64,000 bases of DNA from Ascoidea rubescens DSM 1968. Lineage: Eukaryota; Ascomycota; Saccharomycetes; Ascoideales; Ascoideaceae. The stretch spans positions 558,001 through 622,000 of the forward strand of contig NW_017962919.1 in NCBI RefSeq assembly GCF_001661345.1, in the 5' to 3' direction. The first letter of the stretch is position 1, and each line of letters opens with the position of its first letter. This document shows, in pieces, positions 37,820 to 48,094 of this stretch. The position numbers and the translations under genes were made by a program. The notes beneath the pieces are model-generated. The model was not told the origin of the DNA. It saw nothing but the letters and a program-made list of their open reading frames with translations, and made no database searches.

Positions 37820-40800
37820 ATGCTAGAATCCTTGGTGGCAACGCTTCTAAACAGAATCCTAGGCGACTACGTGGAAAACTTCGACTCAAAACAACTAAAC
37901 ATAGGCATCTGGTCCGGCGACATCAAATTGAAAAACCTCAAATTAAAAAACGATTCCCTAGACCAGTTTCTAAATCTAAACAACCCAAACATAAACACCT
38001 CCCTCATCGACATCAAATTCGGCTACCTCAACCAACTCACAATCAACATCCCCTGGTCAAATCTAAAATCAAAACCAGTCAAATTTCTCATCGAAAACTT
38101 GTTCATCCTCATCAACCCAATCAACTTCAACAACCTCAATTACTCAGACTATCTCAAAAGAAACCAAAATCTAAAACTAAAAATACTAGATGACCTAGAA
38201 TTCATATCCCTAAACAAAAAAAAACTATCCTCAAATGATCAAAACACCACTAAATCCGATAACGAAAACGATAACCTAAATGAAACTTTCACAGAATCCC
38301 TCATAAACAAAATCATAGACAACCTCCAAGTAACAATAAAAAATATCCACATCAGATACGAGGACTCAAATGACGTCTTCACCAACATCCCTTACTCAAT
38401 AGGTATCTCCTTAAATGAACTATCCGCCGTATCAACAAATGAAAACTTTAACCAATTTTCAAACTTGGCTACAAACATAAACCTAAACAACCACTTCACA
38501 TACAAACTAATCACCCTAGACAAGCTCTCTTCCTACTGGCTAACGAACTCAAACTCAATCCAATTCAATGACCATGATCAATTAAACAACGATCAATTGA
38601 TTCAAAAGTTTAATCAATATTTCCTCAATCTAAATCAAAAATCTAATAACAATCTTAATGATAACAATTCTAACGATAACAATTCTAATGATAACAATTC
38701 TAATGATAACAATTCTAATGATAACAATTCTAATGATAACAATTCTAATGATAACAATTCTAATGATAACGACGATAACGACAATAACTCTAACTCAAAC
38801 TCAAACTCGTTGGAATACATTTTAAAACCAGTCAGTGGAACCGGTAAAATAAAACTAAACAAACTAGGTTCAACCGATAAAATCCCCTATATCACTTCAA
38901 ACTTACTCTTTGATGAATTTTCCATAAACCTAAACTCAAATCAGTACTTTGACATTCTAACAACCCTAACCAACTATAACTACTACTTGAAAACCTTTAA
39001 ATTTAAAAAAAATAGACCCAAAAACGACATCACTCCCACAAATAACCCAAAAGCCTGGCTATCCTACGTATTTAACGTCATATTAGACGAAATTCACGAA
39101 AAAAACTACAAATGGTCATGGCAATTTTTCAAAAAAAGAAGGGACCAGAGAATTCACTACATCGATCTCTACAAAATAAAATTTGATCACCTTGATAAAA
39201 ATTTAAACTTAAACACTTTACCTCAAAACGTCTTAAATCAATTGGACGATCTAGAAAAAAATTTATCTTTAGACGATATCAAACTTTATAGATCCTTAGC
39301 AAGAACTCAATACAGAAAAGAGAATCTAAATAATTTAAACAACATCAACTCTTCTCAAGTTTCTTCAAATAATCAGAAAACTACAAATAATAACAAAAAT
39401 AACAACAAAAATAACAACAAAAATAACAACAAAAATAACAACAAAAATGGCTGGTTTAGTAGTTGGTGGTCCGGTGCTAACTCAAATCAAAATAACGACA
39501 ATCAGGACTTTAACGAAAAAAAATTCGTCCTAAGCGACGAACAAAGAAAAGAATTATATGACGCAATTGAATACGACGAACAACAACAAATAAAAGACGC
39601 AATAGATCTACCCAAAGATAGAGTCATCTTAAAATTAAATGCCACTCTAAAGAAGGGTTCTTTTAATATTCAACAATGTATTAATAATTATAATCACAAT
39701 AATAATTATCGAAAATCAAATAAAAATAAAAATAAAAACAATGACAATGACAATGACAATAAAAATGAAAATGAAAATAAAAATGAAAATAAAATTATTC
39801 AAAACCTTGCTAAAGTAGCCTGGGAAGGTTGCGATTTTGAATTATCCCAAAGACCAGATTCCTCCATAACAAAATTCTCAATGAAAGAATTCAAAGTTGA
39901 AGATCATCATAATGATCGATCTCTGTACAAAGATATTGTTAGTGTTAAATCTTTAATTACAAATGAACAAAATAATGATACAAAAACTACCGCTCTTGAA
40001 CCGTTTTTCAAAGTCGCTTTTGAAACAAAACCTTTGGATGGCACAACTGATTATTCTTTATCAGCAGAATTAAGAAGTATGACCATTTTTTATAACATAA
40101 ATTTTATTCTAAGAATAATAAAGTTTTTTAAACCTCCAAAACAACATCTGGAAACTATAACTGCCATCATAAATGCTGCAGAATCAACTGTTGAAAATTT
40201 CACCCAGAAAACAAGACTACAGGTCCAGTATGCTCTAGAAGAACATAAAACTGTTAAAACAACTCTTAATTTACAAGCTCCGTTAATCATTTTTCCCTTA
40301 GATCCCCAAAATTGGCAAGCCCCTTGTGCCATAATCGATGCTGGTCACATTAGTGTTATTAGCGATTTAATCGATAATAACAAAATTGATGACTTGAAAT
40401 CTAAAGCTTCTTCAGATTATAACGACGACGATTTTGAAATGTTAAATAAATTAATGTATGACAAATTTAATTTATCTCTTGAGGAAACTCAGATTTTAAT
40501 TGGTTCATCCGTCAAATCAACAATCGAACAATTGCAAAATGATCAATTGTCCATTCAAGAAAAGCCTGCTTTGGTATTGGATAGGCTAAATACTGATTTT
40601 TTAGTTCAAATCTCAATTATGCCACAAGATTATAAATTACCAAAAATAAAAGTGTCAGGTAAAATGAAAGAGTTCACTGTCATGATGTCCGATTATCAAT
40701 ATAAAATAATGATGCAACTTATCGATAAATCGCTTCCAAATTTTACATTAAACGACGAAGATGATAACAATGATAACCTTGGTGAAAATAAAAGTAGCAC

Positions 40801-43800
40801 AAAAGTTAATATTATATCTGATGAACCTAATACGTCAAACTCAAACAATAATTCCAGTTACGAAAGCCTAAATGTAAAAGCATTAGATATTAACAATACT
40901 TCAAATATTATTGCTATTAATGATGACATGTATTCAAGTGATACTGAAGATGAAATTTCTTTGAATAGCTCTCAGGTTTTAGTAAATAAACTTGCAGAAA
41001 AGCAACACATTTTTGATTTTACTTTCAAAGTTGGCATTATTAAATTGTCATTAATGAAATGCTCAAATGCATCAACTTTATCAACCGATCCTATCGTGGA
41101 TATTATTGGTGAAAATTTTAAATTGAACTTTACCAAAACAGTTCATAACATATCTGCAGATATTGCTTTGAATAATATTGATGTAATTGACAGAATTGAT
41201 ACAAATGCAACTGAGTCATTTAAAAAAATAATATCATCAAATAATTTTGAATCTACAGAAAATATTAGTGTTGAAAAGGACTTATTTACTGTCAATTATC
41301 AAAGATCATTAAGAATCGTGGAACTTGAAGGGAAAAAAATTGAAATTTTTGATCAGGATGTTGATTTATATATTTCAACCGTTAAAGGGGTTGTTACCAG
41401 TAAGTCTCTACTTACCATCATGAGTTTCTGCATAACCACTTTTACTGATCCAAATCCTCCTGAAACACCTGCAGACGCTTTAAGACATAACAGTCCAGAA
41501 GACAAGGAGTTTTCCCCACAAAAGATTAAAGTAAATATTGATTTAGAAAGTATTATTTTAGTTTTAAATGATGATGGTATAAAATTAGCAACTCTTCAAT
41601 TAAGCAAAGGTAAAGTTGATGTGCTTCTAGTCCCTGAAAAAATGAAGGTTGATTTCAAATTAGGAGCTTTAACACTTCACGACGAAATAAATGAGGGATC
41701 TCCAAGAGATTCATTTTTGAGAAAATTAATCAGCATTGAGGGTGATAACTTAGCTGAAATAACTTATGAAACATTTGATCCCAAAACAAATAAAAATAGT
41801 TACAATACTTTGATTGATATTAAAACTGCCTCAGTCAAATTTAATTTTGTTGAAAAACCTATTAACAGGATTTTAAGCTATTTAAACCAATTATTACAAA
41901 TGAAAGCCTTATTCGATACTGCTAGGGATGCTGTCTTTAATCCTGCCAATGCTTTGCAAGAAGCAAATAAAACTCATTTTGATATTTTAATCAAAACTCC
42001 CATTATTGTTTTTCCCAAACTAATTGATGTTGAGAATAGAATCTATGATGATGTCACAGCCTATTTAGGCGAAATTTATATGGTAAATGATTATGTTTCT
42101 AAAGACAATAGTATATTAAATATTATATCTATTGGGCTTAGATCTACCAGTCTAACCTCGTCTTTTCATTTGGAGGATTTCACACAATCCCTAAAAATTA
42201 TTGATAAATTGGACATTTCTTTTAATCTAGATATGGGCGATAATGCTAATGTTGATTTGAAAAGACCATCTATGATTATCAACGGTGAAATGTCCGATGT
42301 TGAGAGTACTTTAACTGAGCTTCAATTGAAATACATGATGGGGATAATTCAAGCCATTCCTGGTGCATTCAACTTTGTAACAGACGAAGAATTTTTGCGT
42401 GAAATTGAAAATGCTGCTGCAGATGCTGCGGTGGTAATTGCTCCATCAAAATCGTCCGAATTGTCACCAAAAGACTCGCAAATAGCTTCAAAACCAAAAA
42501 TTGAAACTTCTGACTTTAATAAATCTGATAATTCCGTTCCTGAAATAAAAGTTGATTTCAACTGGAAAGTTTCTAAGATTGCTTTAACAATTTATAATGA
42601 AACAACCAATCTCACTGACATAAGTTCCAATAAATTGTCAAGATTTTCATTAAATGACACAGCAGTCAAACTTAGATTGAAAGAAAATGGGTCTTTTAAA
42701 TCAGACTTTCATATAAAATCATTTACTGTGGAGGATGTCCGAAGCACTCGAGATAATAAATTTACCGAAATTATTCCAGTTGTAAATGATGAAAACTATC
42801 AATTTATGGCTTCATTATCATCTAAAGGACAAGATGGGGACAAAAAAACAAATATTATGTTAACTGTTGATAATCCAAGAATAATTCTTGCTTTAGATCA
42901 TGTGTTTGCTATGTATAATTACATAAAAGTTGGATTGAGCATTGGAGAAGAAACCCCTGAACTCAACAAAATTGGAAATGATCAAGAAAGTATATGTTCA
43001 AAAAACAGCGAAAATAGTAATAATTCTTTGAAAAATAGCAATCCGGAAACGCCTTCTTTTTCATATGTCATTAATATTGTTGATCCATCAGTAATTTTAT
43101 TGGCAGATCCAAAGTCTATAGACTCTGAAGCAATTGTTTTTAGCTTGAAACAGTTTGTGTTATCAAGTCACAATGTTTCATCTATGTCTGCCAACAATGT
43201 TGGATTATTTTTATGTCGTATGGACAAATTTAATGAAAACAGGTTACGTATTATTGATGATTTTTCTGCATCATTTGTGTTAGACTCAAGAGGCTCTACT
43301 CCTGAAAAGCTTTTAAGCAAAATCCAGGTTTCAATTGAACCATTAATAATGAGATTGTCGTTGCGAGATATCCGTCTTGCGATATCAATTATGAATAGAG
43401 CATATGAATTAGCAGGGTTTAATGAAAAACCCCAAAGCGAAAACGAAGAAGTTATTGAGGAAAATAACCTTTTGTTTACAAAAGAATTCAAAAAACGAAT
43501 TGCTAAATACGCTCCTTCAATCTTGTCTGCAGTTTCTGGGTCAGATGAATCTACACATTCGGTGAAATCTGATATTTCTTCGGATATAATTAGATTGGAG
43601 AGCTTGAATAGTGATATTCAAGGATTAAGGCTAGTTCTTATTGGTGATATTCATGAATTGCCAGTTTTAGACATGACTGTTAAACCTTTCAGTATTCTGG
43701 CTAAAAATTGGTCTACTGATGTAGTGATTGAATCACAAATAGAACCATTCATCAACATTTTTAATTATGCGAAATCTTCGTGGGAGCCATTAATTGATCC

Positions 43801-46800
43801 ATGGCCTATCAGAATACATGCTTTTCAATCTACGGAAAAAAATCAATTATCAAAAACTTTTAATTTTAATATAGTTTCAAAAGAACTTTGTGACATTACC
43901 ATATCTTCTAGATCCGTTTCTTTACTTTCTCAAATTTTTAGCTCTTTTTCTAAGACAGAGAAGGTTAGAGCTAATCGTATTGAGTCTCCTTATAGAATTA
44001 TTAATCAAACGGGATATCCTATAAATGTGTGGATTGACTCCAAAAGCAGCAAGTTGAGAAGCAAATTCACTAAAATTGATGTAGATGAAGAAATTCCATG
44101 GGAATTTGAAGATTGGAGAAGGATTCGTGAAAATCTTAGAACTGACAATCAAAAGGGCGTATTAGGTGTTGAGTTAATTGGTTCATCTTACACTATTGTT
44201 AACGGAATTTCAGTAGCTGGTGAAGGTGAAGAGGTATTCACTATGAGGCCTCCTGTTGATGGTATACATAATAGATTATTGGCAGAAGTTAAACTTGGAG
44301 AAGATTATATAAAAACTGTGGTGTTGAGATCAACATTGTCAGTTGAAAATAATGTTAGCATATCATTCTTTTTAGGTCTAAAAGAACCAAATGGAGAAAT
44401 TAAAGTCATTTGTTGTTTAAAACCAAACGAATCACATTCTGTACCCATGGATAAATGCTATAGCAATGAGGTTTATATTAGACCTGATATTAATTTGAGC
44501 TTTGGTTGGTCGAGAAATGCAATAAATTGGAGATCATTGGAAAGAAAACCAAGTTCTTTGTGCTGTTTATCTTCTGATAGAACAAATAACATTTCTTTTT
44601 TTTTCCAGGCAGAAGCACAATTTGACGAAAATGAACCATTGACTAAAATCTATCCTCATATGAAAGTTATAATTTCTGCACCATTAGAAATTGAAAACTT
44701 GTTACCTTATGATTTGCGGTTCAGGATATATAATAAAACAATAAAAAAAGATTGGATGATATTGGTGAAAAAAGGTGCTGAAAGTTCAATACATTTAGTT
44801 ACTTTAGATAACTTCTTACTTTTAAGTGTAACACCTATAAGTTGTGGGTTTGAAAGGTCAGAATTTGTTGTTATAAACTGTCCTGCTGATTCAGATGTTC
44901 CAAGAGAAAATGAGCTACCTCTAAGACATGAGGATGGTCAAAAATTAAAATTGAAAATACACTATACCAAATCCAAGGCAGGAAGCGGTACAAAAATTGT
45001 GATCTATTCTCCATATATCATTCTTAATCGCACAGGTCAAAATCTAATGCTTAGGGAAAAAAATAATGTTATGAGATCAGATATCTTTTTTAATACTCAG
45101 AATGGTAAATCAGAAAAACAAACTGCACCAAAAATGTTTTCTTTCAATCATTTCAATGCCAAAAAAAACAGAGCAGTACTTAGGGTAGGAAATTCACAGT
45201 GGAGTAGAGATTTTAGTCTTGATGCAATTGGTCAATATTATGATTTAGCTATGCCTTTAGATGATAAGACCAAAGAAATAAATCTTGGAATTAATGTAAA
45301 AGAAGGAGAAGGCAAGTACAAGTTATCTAAAGTTGTTACGATAGCTCCTAGATTTATCATTCATAATGTGTTGAAAGAAGAAATACAGATATTGGAAATC
45401 GGATCATCTTCATATTTTAGGATTCAGACGGATGAATTAACACCGTTATATTCTACCAGATGTACTTCAGAAAAACATTTGATGATAAGATTTTTAGGAC
45501 AAGATTCTAAATGGTCTTCTCCATTTTCTATAAAAGATGTTGGACAAACATTCCTTAAAGTTTATAAGCATGGTGAAGGTGATGTTTTGATCAAAATCAA
45601 TATTTTTGTTGAGATGGCTACTGTTTTTATTGATATTTTAGACTCAAAGGGTCGCTGGCCTTTTTCGATTACAAATCTTACAGATAGAGACTTTGTATTC
45701 TATCAAACTAATCCGAATATAAATGAAGATGGTGAAAATGTGCGAAGTGACATTCGTTATGAAATTATCACTTACAGGATTCCGGCCAGATCAACCATTC
45801 CATATGCATGGGATTATCCTTCTGGAATTGTCAAAGAGATTGTTTTATGCTACCATCAAAGAAAAAGATACATTCAACTTGCAGAGATAGGAAATTTAAA
45901 GCCGATGAGATTGCCTGCTTTTAGAGGAAAATCGGCTACTGTTGTAGATCTTAACGTGGTAGCAGATGGACCCACACAAACATTAATAATATCCAAATTC
46001 AATCCAGATGTCAGTATGTATCAATTGGAAAACCAATCAGAATCAACAACATCATTTGCTAATGATAATTTTAAAACTGTTGAAAAGGAGGAACATTATT
46101 ACAATAGAGTTAAATTGTGTTTTGAAGGAGTGGGAATATCTTTAATTAATACTCGTTTTCATGAATTATGTTATATTACATTTAAAGGCTTGGAGTTGTC
46201 CTATGATGAGTCTGAGTTGTATCAAACATTTACGTATAAATTGAAATGGATTCAGGTTGATAATCAATTGTATGGGGGGATTTTTCCTATTGTTTTCTAT
46301 CCAACAGAAGTTCCACAATCAGGAAAGGAAGACACACGTTCTACTCTTTCTGGTGCTATTTCAGTTTTAAAAGATGATACTCACGGTGTGTTAAATATCA
46401 AATATGCGACCCTTCAATTACAAGAAATGAGTGTTGAGCTTGATGAGGATTTCTTGTTTGCACTACTAGACTTTTATAAGTTTCCAGGTGCCAGCTGGAT
46501 AATTACACAAAAAAATTTCTTATGTGATGATATTATTCAAATACCTACGAATCATGTTTCAACATCCGGAATGGATATATATTTTGAATTGTTTAATTTA
46601 CAACCAACACAATTGAATTTATCATTTATGAGAACTGAAAGAATAAATATAGAGGACAAAAGTAGTTCTCAAAATGCATTGATGTTTTTTTTCAATGTTT
46701 TGACAATGGCTATTGGAAATATCAATGATGCCCCAATAAAGTTAAATTCGTTACTAATAGTAAACATGAAAGTTTCAATTCCATTTCTTATGCATTATAT

Positions 46801-47788
46801 TCAGGCTCACTATGGACAGCAATTCATTTATCAAATTCACAAGATTTTAGGATCTGCTGATTTTTTGGGTAATCCAGTGAGTCTTTTTAATAACATCAGT
46901 TCTGGTGTGTTGGACATTTTTTATGAGCCTTATAAAGGTTTTCTTATAAATGATAAACCACAAGAATTGGGTATTGGAATTGCGAAAGGAGGTTTAAGTT
47001 TTGTTAAGAAATCAGTTTTTGGTGTTTCAGATAGTTTTGCAAGATTTACTGGCTCAATGGCCAAAGGGTTGTCTGTTGCAACACTTGATAAGCAATATCA
47101 GGAACACCGTAGACTTAATCTTCGTCGTAATAGACCAAGACATGCGTTGTATGGATTTAAATCTGGAGCTGAGTCTTTTGTTAAAAGTATTACTAGTGGC
47201 GTTACTGGTGTAGCCTTGGAGCCGATTAATGGGGCCAATAAAGATGGTGCTCAGGGCTTTTTTAAAGGTGTTGGAAAAGGTTTAATTGGGCTTCCAACAA
47301 AGACTGTAACTGGTATTCTTGATCTTGCTTCCAATGTTAGTGAAGGTATTCGTAATACTACTACTGTGTTAGATAGTGCTGATTTAGAGAAGGTGCGTTT
47401 GCCTAGATACATTGAACACAATGGGGTTATTAAACCATATTCTCCATGGGAGGCACAAGGACAATTTTGGTTGAAAAGTATAAATGGTGGGAAATTTATA
47501 AATGAAAAGTACTTGGCTCACATAGTTTTAGCAGGTGAAGAATTGGTGATCTTGGTCACATTCAGATTAATAATTCTTGCTTCAATTAGCGAACTAAATC
47601 GAGAATGGGTGATCAAGTATGATGACGTGAGGACTATAGTTATTGAAAAAACGGGCTTGAGAATTGGTTTGAAAAATGGCAATGGCCCATTTGTTCCAAT
47701 TGCTGATTCTGCTACTCGACAACGTCTTTACAAAAGAATTGCAATTGCTGTAAATGAATACAACAAAAATTGTCAGGTCTTTTTATAA
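37820..47788 (+). CDS. VPS13: Vps13 bridge-like lipid transfer protein
   Basis: Vps13 is a rod-like protein that channels phospholipids between membranes at organelle contact sites and is needed for vacuolar sorting, mitochondrial integrity and prospore membrane growth. This copy has 3322 residues (3144 in S. cerevisiae) in one intact frame. The N-terminal chorein motif is typical: MLESLVATLLNRILGDYVEN, then WSGDIKLKNLKLK. The adaptor-binding region (about 2050-2550) contains NQTGYPINVWID and repeated RxxSxxxW-type blocks. The C-terminal part has WIQVDNQLYGGIFP, GVTGVALEPI, GFFKGVGKGLIGLPTKTVTG, and a PH-like end. Inserts of Asn/Asp/Ser (38656-38773) and Asn/Lys (39396-39446) are minisatellite-coded. 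I found only two in-frame CTG codons (40148 and 43697) in roughly 10 kb. The start is the first ATG after the CTAACCGCTG repeats. Confidence 0.97.
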   Translation: MLESLVATLLNRILGDYVENFDSKQLNIGIWSGDIKLKNLKLKNDSLDQFLNLNNPNINTSLIDIKFGYLNQLTINIPWSNLKSKPVKFLIENLFILINPINFNNLNYSDYLKRNQNLKLKILDDLEFISLNKKKLSSNDQNTTKSDNENDNLNETFTESLINKIIDNLQVTIKNIHIRYEDSNDVFTNIPYSIGISLNELSAVSTNENFNQFSNLATNINLNNHFTYKLITLDKLSSYWLTNSNSIQFNDHDQLNNDQLIQKFNQYFLNLNQKSNNNLNDNNSNDNNSNDNNSNDNNSNDNNSNDNNSNDNNSNDNDDNDNNSNSNSNSLEYILKPVSGTGKIKLNKLGSTDKIPYITSNLLFDEFSINLNSNQYFDILTTLTNYNYYLKTFKFKKNRPKNDITPTNNPKAWLSYVFNVILDEIHEKNYKWSWQFFKKRRDQRIHYIDLYKIKFDHLDKNLNLNTLPQNVLNQLDDLEKNLSLDDIKLYRSLARTQYRKENLNNLNNINSSQVSSNNQKTTNNNKNNNKNNNKNNNKNNNKNGWFSSWWSGANSNQNNDNQDFNEKKFVLSDEQRKELYDAIEYDEQQQIKDAIDLPKDRVILKLNATLKKGSFNIQQCINNYNHNNNYRKSNKNKNKNNDNDNDNKNENENKNENKIIQNLAKVAWEGCDFELSQRPDSSITKFSMKEFKVEDHHNDRSLYKDIVSVKSLITNEQNNDTKTTALEPFFKVAFETKPLDGTTDYSLSAELRSMTIFYNINFILRIIKFFKPPKQHLETITAIINAAESTVENFTQKTRLQVQYALEEHKTVKTTLNLQAPLIIFPLDPQNWQAPCAIIDAGHISVISDLIDNNKIDDLKSKASSDYNDDDFEMLNKLMYDKFNLSLEETQILIGSSVKSTIEQLQNDQLSIQEKPALVLDRLNTDFLVQISIMPQDYKLPKIKVSGKMKEFTVMMSDYQYKIMMQLIDKSLPNFTLNDEDDNNDNLGENKSSTKVNIISDEPNTSNSNNNSSYESLNVKALDINNTSNIIAINDDMYSSDTEDEISLNSSQVLVNKLAEKQHIFDFTFKVGIIKLSLMKCSNASTLSTDPIVDIIGENFKLNFTKTVHNISADIALNNIDVIDRIDTNATESFKKIISSNNFESTENISVEKDLFTVNYQRSLRIVELEGKKIEIFDQDVDLYISTVKGVVTSKSLLTIMSFCITTFTDPNPPETPADALRHNSPEDKEFSPQKIKVNIDLESIILVLNDDGIKLATLQLSKGKVDVLLVPEKMKVDFKLGALTLHDEINEGSPRDSFLRKLISIEGDNLAEITYETFDPKTNKNSYNTLIDIKTASVKFNFVEKPINRILSYLNQLLQMKALFDTARDAVFNPANALQEANKTHFDILIKTPIIVFPKLIDVENRIYDDVTAYLGEIYMVNDYVSKDNSILNIISIGLRSTSLTSSFHLEDFTQSLKIIDKLDISFNLDMGDNANVDLKRPSMIINGEMSDVESTLTELQLKYMMGIIQAIPGAFNFVTDEEFLREIENAAADAAVVIAPSKSSELSPKDSQIASKPKIETSDFNKSDNSVPEIKVDFNWKVSKIALTIYNETTNLTDISSNKLSRFSLNDTAVKLRLKENGSFKSDFHIKSFTVEDVRSTRDNKFTEIIPVVNDENYQFMASLSSKGQDGDKKTNIMLTVDNPRIILALDHVFAMYNYIKVGLSIGEETPELNKIGNDQESICSKNSENSNNSLKNSNPETPSFSYVINIVDPSVILLADPKSIDSEAIVFSLKQFVLSSHNVSSMSANNVGLFLCRMDKFNENRLRIIDDFSASFVLDSRGSTPEKLLSKIQVSIEPLIMRLSLRDIRLAISIMNRAYELAGFNEKPQSENEEVIEENNLLFTKEFKKRIAKYAPSILSAVSGSDESTHSVKSDISSDIIRLESLNSDIQGLRLVLIGDIHELPVLDMTVKPFSILAKNWSTDVVIESQIEPFINIFNYAKSSWEPLIDPWPIRIHAFQSTEKNQLSKTFNFNIVSKELCDITISSRSVSLLSQIFSSFSKTEKVRANRIESPYRIINQTGYPINVWIDSKSSKLRSKFTKIDVDEEIPWEFEDWRRIRENLRTDNQKGVLGVELIGSSYTIVNGISVAGEGEEVFTMRPPVDGIHNRLLAEVKLGEDYIKTVVLRSTLSVENNVSISFFLGLKEPNGEIKVICCLKPNESHSVPMDKCYSNEVYIRPDINLSFGWSRNAINWRSLERKPSSLCCLSSDRTNNISFFFQAEAQFDENEPLTKIYPHMKVIISAPLEIENLLPYDLRFRIYNKTIKKDWMILVKKGAESSIHLVTLDNFLLLSVTPISCGFERSEFVVINCPADSDVPRENELPLRHEDGQKLKLKIHYTKSKAGSGTKIVIYSPYIILNRTGQNLMLREKNNVMRSDIFFNTQNGKSEKQTAPKMFSFNHFNAKKNRAVLRVGNSQWSRDFSLDAIGQYYDLAMPLDDKTKEINLGINVKEGEGKYKLSKVVTIAPRFIIHNVLKEEIQILEIGSSSYFRIQTDELTPLYSTRCTSEKHLMIRFLGQDSKWSSPFSIKDVGQTFLKVYKHGEGDVLIKINIFVEMATVFIDILDSKGRWPFSITNLTDRDFVFYQTNPNINEDGENVRSDIRYEIITYRIPARSTIPYAWDYPSGIVKEIVLCYHQRKRYIQLAEIGNLKPMRLPAFRGKSATVVDLNVVADGPTQTLIISKFNPDVSMYQLENQSESTTSFANDNFKTVEKEEHYYNRVKLCFEGVGISLINTRFHELCYITFKGLELSYDESELYQTFTYKLKWIQVDNQLYGGIFPIVFYPTEVPQSGKEDTRSTLSGAISVLKDDTHGVLNIKYATLQLQEMSVELDEDFLFALLDFYKFPGASWIITQKNFLCDDIIQIPTNHVSTSGMDIYFELFNLQPTQLNLSFMRTERINIEDKSSSQNALMFFFNVLTMAIGNINDAPIKLNSLLIVNMKVSIPFLMHYIQAHYGQQFIYQIHKILGSADFLGNPVSLFNNISSGVLDIFYEPYKGFLINDKPQELGIGIAKGGLSFVKKSVFGVSDSFARFTGSMAKGLSVATLDKQYQEHRRLNLRRNRPRHALYGFKSGAESFVKSITSGVTGVALEPINGANKDGAQGFFKGVGKGLIGLPTKTVTGILDLASNVSEGIRNTTTVLDSADLEKVRLPRYIEHNGVIKPYSPWEAQGQFWLKSINGGKFINEKYLAHIVLAGEELVILVTFRLIILASISELNREWVIKYDDVRTIVIEKTGLRIGLKNGNGPFVPIADSATRQRLYKRIAIAVNEYNKNCQVFL
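38656..38773. repeat. 15-bp minisatellite in VPS13
   Basis: About eight copies of a 15-bp unit (AACAATTCTAATGAT) encode Asn-Asn-Ser-Asn-Asp repeats. All units keep the frame. Confidence 0.95.
39396..39446. repeat. 12-bp tandem repeat in VPS13
   Basis: Four perfect copies of AATAACAACAAA encode Asn-Asn-Asn-Lys. Confidence 0.9.
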
Positions 47789-48094
47789 ATTGGGACAGAT
47801 TTAATATTATTACATGCACACTTTTGTATTTTACTTTGACTTCTTTATATTAATTTATTTTTTTTGTTTTGATTTACAGTAACAGTATTTTATCATTTGT
47901 GTTTTAATTGCCTCAAGGAAGTGGTGTGTTGAAATATGTAATAAAAAAACAATACAAGATTATAGAACAAAATTAATAAAACTGAAGAATGTAAACCCGA
48001 AAAATTAAAAAGTTAAAAAAAGTTAAAAAGTTAAAAAATTAAAAAATCAACATAGAAAGCTCGCAGTCATCAAAAATGGCATCGGACCAATGAG
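47789..48094. other. Convergent VPS13/STE3 3' intergenic region
   Basis: This AT-rich 306-bp spacer contains AAAGTTAAAAAGTTAAAAA repeats near 48010-48045. No gene is seen. Confidence 0.5.
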
